DNA of 64,000 bases. It comes from Kryptolebias marmoratus. Lineage: Eukaryota; Chordata; Actinopteri; Cyprinodontiformes; Rivulidae. The translations under genes were made by a program, and so were the position numbers. A model generated the notes under the pieces. That model did not search any database. It was not told the origin of the DNA and was given only the letters and a program-made list of their open reading frames with translations. Shown piece after piece: positions 12,883 through 24,357 of this stretch. Location: contig NC_051431.1 of NCBI RefSeq assembly GCF_001649575.2, positions 3,742,225 to 3,806,224 on the forward strand, in the 5' to 3' direction. The first letter of the stretch is position 1; each line of letters starts with the position of its first letter.

Positions 12883-15685
12883 GATAAGTACACCTGGACT
12901 TTCATATTACTCCATTCCTAATTGTATAGTTACATTTTGTAAGGCTGTTTAAAACATCTCAAAATGGTAAGATTTACATCATTTTCCACGACCTACAGTT
13001 TTAATCCCAGTTGCTGGTGTTCCTGGTGCAACTAACTTTGTTTTGTTTAAGAGTAGGAGGAAATAATGAATGCAAAAAGGACTAAATGTTTTATTTGTGT
13101 ACTGTAAGTGTGGCAATAAATTATACATTAAAAAACAAGAAAATGATTATGTTGAAATAGAAACAGCGCAGCTCCTGCATAAAGGTCCAAGATACGTTTG
13201 TTATCATCTATGCAAAGAAACAAAGGGCTGTATTTTAATAAATTATCTGCATAAGGAGTGTAAAGACAACCACGGTAACAACACACCTGCGTCTGTCACT
13301 CCCTGACTGCCAATGACTTGAGAGGCAGACCGAAACATGGACTGAAAACAAGGCTCAAACAAACAACTGCTGTGCAAAAATGACAGGTCAGATCCTGAAA
13401 CCTTTCACCTGTATGCAGCAGAGAACTCTGACGGTCACACATGTGAATTTATATGTTTCTACAGTGTTTTATATTGGAGATATGAGAAGTCATAAAGATC
13501 CTTCACTTCCAGTTCGAAAAGAACATTTTAAGCTAAATTACAGCTAAATCTGCAGAAGCTTGGGAGTTCACTCCCTGCATCCTGGGCTTATTTGAGAGAA
13601 AACCATAAGTCTTATAGCAGTGAGAGAAACACTGCTATAACAAAACAGCTGTGGGAGGAAGAAGAGCTTGTTTGCAAAAGATTTGAAAATTATAGACAGT
13701 TCAAATATCAGTGTGTGAAACGATCAACTGTCAGCTGAACATTCTGTATAAAAAAAATCTGTAAAAATTATAAAAATTGACTGATGATGATTCTTTTTCT
13801 TGCACTTTTTTGTTAAATTTGTATCAAGAACAAAAGCCACAGTGCCCCCATTCCTCATTGGGCCACATTTTATTGTATGTTTTGCAGGTTTTCTTTCAAA
13901 GCTTTTATGACTGGGCGAAAACTTTCAATAGTGTAGTAATAAGGGTACTTTCATGCTTATGCGTTGGCACCTTTAATAATGCTGCAGACAGACTATGTCG
14001 CCTTTTTTTACACATCCAAGCTGATTTTCTCACATTTGTATACTGAAGTGAACCCGGTGTCTTGCTGCAGCAAATATTTACCATTCGGAAACAAGTGCTG
14101 TTTTTTATTTATTTATTTATTTTTTTACTCTTGGCAAAAGTGAAAATTTGCATCTTCTTCAAAATGTCAAACTAGTCATTTACAAAAATGCAGTCCCCAC
14201 TCAGATGAACCAGCCAATTTCATATCTTCCAGCAATGTTGACATTTTAGAAATGGTTTTCAGTGGACACACATTTTTATTTTTAAACTTCAAATATAGAC
14301 AGACTGAAAGTTTGGGAATAGTTCTTAATAAGTTTGTAAGGAGCTGATGTGTGACCAATAACACTTAAATTACTGCTTTAAAAGTCTGCTGTTGCCAAAT
14401 TATAAAATGAACTTTTTTATCACTCAAGGGGTTATCACAGTTTATTAAAAAAAAAGAAAACTCTCCAAACCTTAAATCTTAAATAACTTTTTGCAGCTAA
14501 TTTAAATCAATTACTGTTTAATGAGTGAACTATGAAGAAAAGGAAACAAGAGATAAAAACAAAAAGTACCATTTGAAACACAAGTAGTTGAATTTCTCTT
14601 GTTAATTGTAAGGCAACAAAAATATTTGAGAGTTAAGCAACGCCACAGTGTTCCTCATCATAAATGTTTTTGAGCGCATTAGGATTTAGAAGTTAAATTT
14701 TCAGTGAGACAAAGAGGATGTTAGGACCCATCATTTAACAGTTTATCAGATTTAAATGATTTTTAATTATCTGATTGTGGTCAGAAGTGTAGGTTTTGTT
14801 GGGATTAAGTTAAGGTAAATGAGCTTTTTGAGAGGCTAATGGCTCTGAACCATAGTGATGTTAATTAATAATATAGCCTGAATGTTTCAATGTATTCTCC
14901 TTTTTTGATGCAGAAACTTCAGCAGACCTGTTGAAGTCCTGCTTGTTGTTTCTCTGACTGCTCACCACGTGACAGGATTGAGTGTTTATCTGCATACAAA
15001 TATAATTCACATCCCATCGCAAAATGTCTTAGAATAAACAATTTACCACAATCATAGTTGACTGCACTAAACAGATTTGTAACATTAAATCTGAACAGCC
15101 TCTAAGATGCTTTCTTACGCAGGTTTAAAGTCTCACTTAGCAGGTAAATATCATTCAAAACTCATTTTTGCTGCTCAGAATAAATAACTGGAAGGTTTCA
15201 AAGTATTTGAAACATTACCACGTTTATCTTAATTCAGTGAATTGGAATCAATAATCTAATCAATATTCAGCACATACACAAGACAAAAGCTTTTTTAAAA
15301 TACTTTCTTATTGTTGAAATATTTTTCTGCAATTATTTATTTATGAATTCCCTCAAGCTGCTTCTTTCTCCTTCCAGTTCTGCATAATGACAAAATCTTT
15401 TAGAGGTACCAGATGGTACCAGCCCACTTTCATCTGTGGTCATGTCAGACCCTCAGCGTTTAATAATCTTCATTTTTTAAAGAATAATTGGCCATCATAG
15501 TTTTTTTTACTGATATATTTGGAGATCAAATTCAGAAAATTCACCACATTAGGAGTTTTAAAATGAATTATTTATTCTTTGGCAAATTTAAACGACTTGA
15601 TTTGTAATTCAATCCCAACCTGAGAAATGGAAATGGATGAAGACAAAGAGAATTTTTTTTGGTACTTTGTTGTTGTTTTTGAACA

Positions 15686-15780
15686 GAAAATTGAACAAAA
15701 GAAGAAAAAGAAAGTTGAAATGTGGTCTTCAAATGAGTTGTTTTTAGCGAATATATAATAGCTAAAAACAACTAATTTCA
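15686..15780. repeat. First copy of a 95-bp segment duplicated across an N
   Basis: By eye this is identical base for base to 15860-15954. Each copy is followed by (AC)n and then (TA)n. See the copy at 15860 and the associated finding. Confidence 0.95.
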
Positions 15781-15784
15781 AAAT

Positions 15785-15801
15785 ACACACACACACACAC
15801 A

Positions 15802-15858
<57 letters not shown>
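15785..15858. repeat. (AC)n / (TA)n microsatellite ending at an N
   Basis: A short AC run leads into about 55 bp of perfect TA dinucleotides that stop at an ambiguous base at 15859. Confidence 0.95.
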
Positions 15859-15859
15859 N

Positions 15860-15954
15860 GAAAATTGAACAAAAGAAGAAAAAGAAAGTTGAAATGTGGT
15901 CTTCAAATGAGTTGTTTTTAGCGAATATATAATAGCTAAAAACAACTAATTTCA
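15860..15954. repeat. Second copy of the 95-bp segment, immediately after the N
   Basis: This is an identical copy of 15686-15780, placed directly after the single N at 15859. The arrangement suggests overlapping contig ends that were not merged. Confidence 0.95.
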
Positions 15955-15972
15955 ACACACACACACACACAC

Positions 15973-16028
<56 letters not shown>
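15955..16028. repeat. (AC)n / (TA)n microsatellite, second array
   Basis: An AC run followed by roughly 50 bp of TA dinucleotides. It repeats the order seen after the first 95-bp copy. Confidence 0.95.
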
Positions 16029-16034
<6 letters not shown>

Positions 16035-16482
16035 CTTATCTTGCTGTACTGAATGTTTAGTCGAGGGGAACTATCACCTTTTCTAGTTCAACATTTTTAT
16101 AGTTCAAAATGTATAAAATAATTTTTCAAATTAGCATATTTTTTGTCTCTTTACAAGAAATAATTTGAAAGTCTAATGACCACAGTTTGACCTTTTATTT
16201 GTTTAATTCCTCCATGCATTTTTTTATGACTCTGGCCCTTTCTTCACCTCAGGATGATCTTAAGCAGATGTAAATTTTAATCTGTCTTTTTCTACATCAA
16301 ACTCTGGGCAGCGAGCCCAGGAGCTTCGAAGATTTAAGGTTATTGGCTCATTTAAAGATGTACAATAGAATTTGATGGGAAATTAGAAGCAAAAATGGTA
16401 TTTAATGAAAGAAGGTCAAATATTTATTTAAACCTGAAGAATGAACCAGCAGGAGGTGGGAGTCCTGCTTGTCAGTGTTATC

Positions 16483-16573
16483 TTAACCCTCCCGTGCCCT
16501 TCGGGTCAAATTGACCCTAAGTTACAAGGGCTTTTCTTCTTCTCTTCAGTTGTATTGACTTCAGGAGGGTTAA
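16483..16573. mobile_element. Short piggyBac-type MITE flanked by TTAA
   Basis: The element is bounded by TTAA on both sides (16483-16486 and 16570-16573). It starts with CCCTCCCGT and ends with TCAGGAGGG, an imperfect inverted pair. It carries an internal palindrome around TTCGGGTCAAATTGACCC. TTAA targets with CCCT-type ends are the hallmark of piggyBac-derived elements. There is no coding capacity. Confidence 0.75.
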
Positions 16574-16796
16574 ATAAAAAAAGTAGGTTAAAATGAACAG
16601 TTAGGTGGCCAATCAGAAATGTCTTAAAGCAACAAAAAGATAACAAAGTTCCTTAGAGGTTTTAAGGATTTCAGCCCCTTGTTCATAAAAGCCTCGTCTC
16701 TGACAGTCTCCAACTTATTTGAATTAGTCCTTATTTGATTAAACTATAATAAATTTAAAATAATAGGGGCCGTAACTGTCTTTCAGCTATATTTAA

Positions 16797-17170
16797 ATGT
16801 CAAGGCAGGTGGTTGAAGGTTGGACCCAGAATGCGGGCAACACAAGGAGATCAAAAATAAACTGAAAGGCTGACGAGGCAGCAAAAACTAACAAGAAACT
16901 ATCATGAGGAGCAGCTCAAAGGGTAAGAAAGCGACAACGCTTCACCCCACTGAATATAAAGGCTGGGCTGACGAGGAAGTGGGAACAGGTGAGTGATTAC
17001 AAACAGGCGACAGGTGTGGCAGGCTGGCGTGGGAAATCACAGAGGAACAGACGGAGAGGAAAATGGAAACGACGCTGGAAAACAGTGGAAACTGAAACTA
17101 GAAACACACGAGGGTAAATCCAAGTACAGAGACACATGAAGACAGATCGCACAGAAACATGACTCAAGAA
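16797..17170 (-). mobile_element. Degenerate LTR-like element, related to the one at 17986 in opposite orientation
   Basis: The reverse complement shares blocks with 17986-18355: CTGCCAC, CACCTGT, AATCA, CACCTGTTCCCACTT and a GGGTCCAA-like block near one end. The boundary at 16797 begins TGTCA. The far boundary is unclear and no target-site duplication was found. Confidence 0.45.
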
Positions 17171-17814
17171 GAAGACGAACACACAGAATCCATCGAGGCG
17201 AACAAAACTACCAAAATAAGAGCACAGAACACAGGAACGATGGACAGAACTCCAGATACAAAGGAAATCAGTTCTACAAGAACCAAGAAATACACAGCCA
17301 AGATTACTGAAAAGAAAACAAAAAATCTCATAAGAAAATCAACAAAAATGTCCAGATCCTTTTTACTTTAATACTTAAATTAGAAATCTTTTTATTTGTA
17401 ATCTTCTCACTTCATACAAATGTATGTGAGAGTAAAAAATAAACCTGTAAAAATGACTGGATCTTGTTTTGCTGATGCAATTCTGTTTTGAGTGACGCTG
17501 CTGATTCTGCCAAACAGCAATTTGAAACACAAGGAACTAAACTGGACACAAATCATGCTGCAGTGCAGATATTCTGCTTCCACAGCTGGAAGGAGGTACA
17601 TTTGATTTCTGAAGCTGCAGCTTCATTGGTAACTTTTCAGGAATACGCACGTCAAGTTATTTTATATGTCTGGAATTTAAAGATCATCCTAACACCCGAC
17701 AGGAAGGAGATTCTGACATGAGAGTCGAACACGAGCATACACAATCTTATATTCTGAAAAGAGATCTGATAAAAAAATCAACTTTTGTATGTATTTGTTG
17801 CTTCTAATAAACAC

Positions 17815-18565
17815 ACAATGCATCAGATAAACGAATCATAACTTCATGTCTGAGGATCTTGTAGCCTGTTTTGGTCAAACCGGACATTATGTGAAATCTT
17901 ATGCCATGCTGTGAGATCTGTTAGTGTTTGAGATTCGACTCTTAGATACAAACACGTCAAATTCTACCTTTTAATTTGTAAAACTTGTCGGGTTTTGGGT
18001 TTTCTGTGGGGTTTTGTATTTCAGTTTAAGTCTTTGTTCAGTCTGCCACGCCCATCTCCACCTGTCCCAGCTTCAGTAATCATTCCACCTGTTCCCACTT
18101 TCCCAATTTCCTCCTGTGTTTAAAAACCCGGTCATCTCCTCCACTCTTTCGTTGAATCATTGTTTCTCCGCTCCCGTTTTTTTTGCTCTGTGCCCGTTTA
18201 TCTTGTCGCTCTGTCCTCCTTGTTATTATTTCGCTCGTATGTTTAGCTGCCATGTCAGCCTTTTGTTTTGTTAATTATTCATTTAAATAAATTAGTTTTT
18301 TCTTTTAAGATGAATCTGCGCTCTGGGTTCACCTCCCTCTCCCTGTTCTGTGACAAAACTGAGTTATAGACATTTTTGTGTTGGCTATTTAATTAGCCGT
18401 GGTGCCCATCTTAAATTAGGTTGATTCCAAAAACCAATCAGTTATAGATGTACATCCAGGGATTCATTTCTGAGAGTTTCATTAAAATTTGTTCAGTGGT
18501 TCACGAGATATTTTGCTGACAGACAAACAGGATTGACGCTAAGGATTAATGCTAAAGACTCAAGG
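17815..18565 (+). repeat. Dispersed family A repeat interrupted by a solo-LTR-like element
   Basis: The left part runs to TTTGTAAAACT near 17985. The right part resumes at GAGTTATAGACATTTTTGTG after 18360 and continues with GCCCATCTTAAATTAGG, GATGTACATCC, GAGTTTCATTAAAA and GACAGACAAACAGG. Removing 17986-18360 restores the family A order. Confidence 0.75.
17986..18355 (+). mobile_element. Solo-LTR-like element with 5-bp target-site duplication
   Basis: The element starts TGTCGGGTTTTGGG and ends CTGTGACA, so it has TGTC...GACA inverted ends, as expected for an LTR. It is flanked by AAACT on both sides (17981-17985 and 18356-18360). Internal features fit an LTR: TTTAAAAACCC as a TATA-like box and an AATAAA signal before the 3' end. 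No internal retroviral genes are present, so it is either a solo LTR or an LTR-like nonautonomous element. Confidence 0.7.
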
Positions 18566-19659
18566 AAAATTCTTGCGCAATGAGCTTAATATTTCTCACT
18601 TTCTTTGCCGTATGCATCATTTTCACAACTGAGCTAAAAAAATCACTGTTCTTTCATGTTGTTACAGTTTACTTAACAGTCATTTGAATAACTCCAAACT
18701 CAGAGAATACACATCCTCGGGGGCCCAAAATACAGATGGCAATTTAAACAACAAAGAAAAAACACATCTATAAATACGTTTTGTTGGAAATGTACAACCT
18801 GAGATTAAAAACAATAAGTTCAGGATGTTTCACTCCAAATCAGATCAAAAGTTTTAAGAATGCTGTCCAACTTTGTACAAAAAAAGAGAGAAAAGAACCA
18901 TAAATGCATACATTTAATAGCACGCGTTAATCTAAATGAAATCTGACTCACCTTGAAGTCATTTTAAGTACCAGTATATTGAGTAGATAACGTAACCTTG
19001 GGGGAAGTAAGGCTCAAATAAGTTTTTGTATCAGATAATGTAATAACTGTCACAACGAAGGGATTCAAGGAAAATACACGATTAAGAGCTGGCTGATTTA
19101 TTTCCCTGATTACTTTCAAGTTCCAGACTAAAGGTTAACCGCCTTTTTTCTATGGAGAAAATGTGAATTTTTGTCAGCCTGCTTGTGCTTTAGTGGTTCA
19201 CTCTTTGACTCACTGAACAACAATTCTATTCAACGACTTTAACTCACATCTAGAGTCAAAAGAGATGAGGCTTTTTCAACAAAAAAAAAAAACAAGAAAC
19301 GTAAGCACCTTTTCATACGAGGATGTTCATGTTGGAGAGTTTCCCCTACAGTAGCACTGGTTTCTGTTGCAGATTCATTTTGATTTTAGTTTAAAAGCTG
19401 TAAGAATTAAATGAATAAAGGAACATTTTATCCACTTTGTGTCTCGTTGAAAAAGATTTTTCTTATCAGATTCAACAACAGTTTTCACGCGTATCCTTTA
19501 CTCAAATGTGGAAACTGAAATATTACTTTTAATACAAATATTTGTAATGCGTATTGACATGAGTTAACGTTTATCATTTTGTTTAATGACACTTTTTTCC
19601 CATATTCACTGCAGCACAATCTTATAAATTTTATTTATAAGCTAACATTTACACAACAC

Positions 19660-20545
19660 AAGAATTCATGCTCAGAGTGAGGTGGGAATGACTCTCAGCT
19701 ACTACCACATCTGATTCTAGTTACATATCTGACTTATAGCCATTTTTGTGTTGGGTAACGGTAATTACGCTGCCATATTTAATTAATATGTCTCTAAAAG
19801 TTAAGCCCGGTCCCAATCCTCGCCCTCCACCCTACCTCCACCTCTATGAAGTGTGTACTCAGTCGAAGGCTTCGTGTGCAGCAGGTTACAAGCATGCAGA
19901 CATTGGAGAATTGGGACAGAACGGGTTACATCATCGACTTGCGCCTCTGCGTCGTAACTGTGACATTCAACATGGCCGACCGGTCGCTGTTTTGGTATTT
20001 TAAGAAAGTGCCAGTACGATTTTAAAAGTACAGTTTAGGTATTTTTTGCTTTCCAAAGTCATTTGTCTGTTCAAATGTGTTTTGTTCTGACTTGTTGATC
20101 GTATTCACACCTGTACAGCAGAGTGAAACAAGAATTATTTCAATACTTTACGTCTGAAAACTGATTTTTTTCGTGACAGACGCAGCTCGCTCTGTCACCA
20201 CCGCCATATTTCTGCCGTTTAATTCAAAACCCTTTTTATTATCAATAAAGTTAATTTTAAAAAATCAAAACGTCACATGCAGCCATGAATTGTAGGTAAA
20301 TGCTTCGTCGAAGTCCGCCTGGATGCGGGCTTAGCCGAAGGGCGGATGTAGTACACAAAGGGGGCGGGGCTAAAGAGCACTCCGGAGAATTGGGACACAC
20401 TCGAACCCTTCAGCATGAATGCACATTTGAAGGACACGAGGGTGGAAGTGCGAGGATTGGGACCGGGCCTTAGTCAGTTGTAAATGTGCATCCAAGACCA
20501 CTTCCTGAAAGTTTCATGACAAAGTTGACTCCATGCTAAATTTTT
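19660..20545 (+). repeat. Dispersed family A fragment interrupted by a Harbinger-like MITE
   Basis: The left part carries GAATGACTCTCAGCTACTAC and TTATAGCCATTTTTGTGTTG, ending TCTCTAAAAGTTA. The right part resumes GTCAGTTGTAAATGTGCATCC and CTGAAAGTTTCATGA. Joined together they match the uninterrupted order seen at 29583-30031. Confidence 0.75.
19804..20469. mobile_element. PIF/Harbinger-like nonautonomous DNA transposon (MITE)
   Basis: This 666-bp element has terminal inverted repeats of about 30 bp. The left end is AGCCCGGTCCCAATCCTCGC. The right end is the complement, GCGAGGATTGGGACCGGGCC. Both sides carry TTA (19801-19803 and 20470-20472), and a 3-bp TWA duplication is diagnostic of PIF/Harbinger. 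A subterminal GGAGAATTGGGACA motif is repeated inside both ends. No transposase frame is present. Confidence 0.8.
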
Positions 20546-22327
20546 AAGCAGAGAGCTTGCACCCATTTACTTTATGTTGTCAGTTTACAATAATATATCA
20601 TTGCAGGATCTAGACCAACTGTCGCTTTATTGAGTGACAAATTGCAAGAAACTGGTTTGAATTGAATTTTAAACCACCTCTTGATCTATCAGGTTCTGTG
20701 GCTCTACTTAGAAAGTTTCCAGCACACTACAGGTTTCTTTGCATCCTTCAAAATAAAAGGTCACTACAGTTTCTGCAGTTTAATAAAAATGTTCTGACTG
20801 ATCATCTTCTGTTCTCCTCAGAGACATATGCCTCCATGCATGAGACACAAAGGCTCACAGAATAATTTATTGGTGGGGATAAATCACATGATAACTCCTT
20901 CCCACTCGATTTTAGCTCAACTTAAGACCTGCACTGACATATAAAAGAGAGCTCTCCACTGCTGTCGTCAAACCACCAGAAGAGTGAATATTCTGTTGAA
21001 AAATGGGATTTGAAACCTCCAGCTGAGCTCCAGAAACATGTAGAATCAAAGTGAAAGCTCATATTTTTATTGTTTTTCTTCAACATGTCACCATCCATCC
21101 ACGAGAACGTCTTCCGTCTGCGCAGTATTCAGAGCACGCTTCCTACAGGAAGGTGTATTTAGGGTGTCAATACTCCTGATAAACCCATTAGAATTAGAAG
21201 ACTCTGCTCGTCTGCTAATTTGTAAAACCACTACAACCAATCGGAGCTACCACAGCTGCGGCGGCGTCTCACATGTAGCTTTTAATTAGCCTCCTTCTCC
21301 AACCAGCCTCCACCTGCAGCAGCTGACTTCTGTTCTATCACTTGTTGTCTCCAACAGTCTGTGCCTTGATTGAGGCATTGCTGTTTCTTGGCATACGGTT
21401 TTTATTCCAATCATTTGCAACTGGAAATATTTTTAAGTAAAGATCTAGAGATGCTGCTTGAATTACATTTTTCTTAATTTATATAATGTTAAAACACAAC
21501 CCAAAGCGTAAATTTTATATTTGCCTAGTATATCATCCTTTGTGGCCGTGCAGTTAAAAAAACAGGGGCTCAAAATGTGACATGTTTGTTTTTGTGTTTA
21601 ACCAGTCTTAAAAAAAGGGGATTTATTGTTTATTTTTTTTACTTTAGATTTTGTGAAAAACAGATAAATTTGATTTCTGAGATTTGTCTACCACTCCAAG
21701 CCCATTTCACCACCTCTGTTTTCATGAAAGTACATAAAAGATTATTTCTAAGGGTCAGAATTTTTCATTGCCACTCTTAGTCTTTCCAGTAATGACTTGT
21801 TTGTGCTTGCAAGTAGCAGCCTTTGAAAAATAAAAGCAAAAAAAAAAAACAAAACCGAAATGTAAGTTGGTCGACTGACACATGTTTTCTCATTATTGTT
21901 TCTTTGTTTCATTTAGAACAACTGAGAGAGATGATGTCATTATTATTCCTCATGCATGTCAAATAATTTTTAAATGAACTGACTTAAGTTTAGGTCTTCA
22001 TTATTGATAGCACAGACAGCAGCCTTTGAATTTATCATAGCTGTCACAATGTATGAGCCAGCCACAATAAGGTAAAATAATTAAAGCTACTGTAACTGTC
22101 TCCTAGCAACCATGCTGCTTCGTCCACAGAGACCTGCACTTACTGGTTTATCTTCTCTTTTGTTTGTTTCGAAGTAAAGCATCACAATGCTGCAGGTTGA
22201 GAAATGTGCTTGCAGTTAACAGGGCATCAGGTTAGATCATTTCTGGCTTCTTCACTGTTTGAAACACTATCTGCTGATGCAATCTGGTGCCGTCAGCAAG
22301 TGAATGCATGATGATTTTGGGCTGGCT

Positions 22328-22331
<4 letters not shown>

Positions 22332-22362
<31 letters not shown>
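22332..22362. repeat. (TG)n microsatellite
   Basis: About fifteen uninterrupted TG dinucleotides. Confidence 0.95.
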
Positions 22363-22364
<2 letters not shown>

Positions 22365-22549
22365 CACCTGCAAATATGCTCAACAGTGAATAAGAATTTG
22401 TGTAATTCAGAAATGTTATTCATTTTGACTTTGTTTATCTATCAACTGCTGTGGCACATGAGCAAACAAAATCAAACGCCAACTCCTTCCAGTTACAGTG
22501 AATGTTTTGTTGCCATCTTAATTATTGCCCACCTCCAGAGGTGAAGCAG

Positions 22550-23350
22550 AAACAAAAAGTAAAGCTCCTAAAGTAATTATTGGATGAACATCTAAAAACG
22601 AATAACTTTTAAGCCACGACAACTAAGCAAACACAAAAATGTCTATAATTAAGCCAGTTTTGAATATGCTGAGCTAAAATGTTAGTGTCAGTAGCTGAGA
22701 GTCATTCCAAACACATCTGAACGCTAAATGATTGCGCAGAATCTGATAATAAAACCTTCCCAATAACTACTGAAGTCAACTTTGTCTGACTGTTAACAAA
22801 ATATCCAATGAACCACTGGATTGGTCTTAATGACATTCTCAAAAAGTAACCCTTTATTCTACAACTAATTACCATTTTAAAATGGTCCCACTGCCAAATG
22901 ACCTTAAAAAATCTCAAAATAGCTGCAATTTGACAGATATTGTGCTAAGATTTGGCGTGGTATTAGCTGAACGTTGTCCCCAATACATACTTCAATCAGA
23001 ACACGTCGGGAAACATGTTTGCTTAAAACCTTAGAGTTAACAGTTGGAGTCAGCCCTGGCTGTCTGTTAGCAAAATATCTCAAACCACTGAACAGGTTTC
23101 AATAATACTCTCAGAAAGTTATCACTGGCTTCCCATCTGCAACTGATTAAATTTTGAAGGCAACACAATTCAAGATGGCCACCACAGCTAACCGACCTTA
23201 GCAAACACAAAAACGGCTTCATCTCAGTTAGTTATTGAGCTAAAAATCTGGTGTGATAGTAGCTGGTCGTTCATAACACATACTCCAAGTATTAACACAT
23301 CGTGCAATACTGGTGGCGAGTGATATGCATTCTTTTAAGGACTGCTTGCA
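22550..23350 (-). repeat. Dispersed family A repeat, three-unit copy
   Basis: Three successive units each show GTAATTATTGGATGAACATC-like, 'TGTCTGTTAGCAAAATATC' and 'GCTAAAATnTGGTGT' landmarks. The last unit carries CAAGATGGCCACCAC at 23171-23185. The terminal GGCGAGTGATATGCATTC is near 23310, with an eroded palindrome after it. Reverse orientation. Confidence 0.8.
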
Positions 23351-24154
23351 CTTTAAAATAATACATTTTTAGTTGTACTTTGACTCCACTAAAATAAAAA
23401 GAATTAAATTAGAGAACACTGACTGCAACAAACACTTTGTCTCGTGCCTCGAGCCATGTGAACCGCCTACAGATTTATCTGCTTCATGGATTGCCTTAGA
23501 GACCAGTCTAACCAGACTAGCAACACAATCATTTCCACCTCCTTCCATCCCACTTTTGCTATATGTTTATGAGGAAGATCTCAAGTGAAGTGGTGTAGAG
23601 AAGTGTGTTTGTGTGTGATACAGGGATTCCTCCCAGCTCTCGTGGGGTTCAGATGACACATCGAAGCACAATCTTTTAGATAAGAGCGTGTTTTGCTCTG
23701 CTACCAATCAGGGTTGATGAGAGGTCTAATCACTTGAGAAGCACATATTAAATATTTGTGAATGTTCAGGAAAAAAGCTGTTTTACATTAAGTATCTTCC
23801 ATACTCGGCACTGTTTTGGTAAATACTACAACAAATAGTGACTTTAGATAAAGTGTTTCATCATGTTTCTGAAATGTTAATGCAAATGACTCATGCAGCC
23901 AAATCTCTAAAGATTTCTCAGCAAATCATACTGTATTTAATGCAAAGACTCGAGAAAAATGAGGTGAAAAAACAACTGATTAAAAAAACTTTATAAATAG
24001 TTCTTTTGCTGGTACTTTAATAGATATTTTATAAGATTATTTAAGCACTTGAATGGCTGAATGTTGTCTCACACAACCCATTCTGTTTCTGTTGCCCCAA
24101 AAAACTGCACATCTGTTACTGTTTTTGAAAAGAACTTGGGAAAAAAAATTCTGC

Positions 24155-24160
24155 TTTAAT
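24155..24160 (-). promoter_or_regulatory. Candidate polyadenylation signal for the terminal exon at 24358
   Basis: On the minus strand this reads ATTAAA, the commonest variant signal, about 200 nt past the TAA stop of the upstream coding exon. Only its position supports it. Confidence 0.3.
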
Positions 24161-24357
24161 CAAATATTCTTCACAGCAGCAAGAGGGAAGTCAAAAGACG
24201 GCCAAGACCAAAGAGGGAAGCAGGAAAGGGAACCATGTGGATCGTATAGAGGGGAGTCAATGCATGTAAAGGAGGGGGGATGAACGAGGGTTGGAGAGCG
24301 TCGGTCTGTGTACCTTGAGGCCAAAGTCTGAGGGGAAAAGGCCTACAATGGCATGCG

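Larger units (their letters stand above)
6344..24357 (-). other. Intron / inter-exon region between the two alternative terminal exons
   Basis: About 18 kb without a supported exon. It holds five copies or fragments of dispersed family A (near 8566, 9738, 12424, 17815 and 19660), a tRNA-derived SINE, a duplicated segment with TA arrays at an N, a piggyBac-type MITE, two LTR-like elements, a Harbinger-like MITE, a GT microsatellite, and a sixth family A array at 22550-23350. The remaining AT-rich DNA shows no conserved frame. If the terminal exon at 24358 is used, most of this is its 3' flank rather than intron. Confidence 0.7.

Noticed and set aside
13070..13306. 78-codon plus-strand frame with several cysteines (CKCGNKL...)
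   Set aside because: No splice sites in phase, no recognisable domain and AT-driven codon use. It looks like a chance frame in intronic DNA.
15572..15976. 134-codon minus-strand frame spanning the N and TA arrays
   Set aside because: Made of microsatellite dipeptides and the duplicated 95-bp segment across an ambiguous base, so it is an artefact.
19746..20003. 85-codon plus-strand frame starting in family A
   Set aside because: It runs across the border of the Harbinger-like MITE into its terminal repeat, so it is not a gene.
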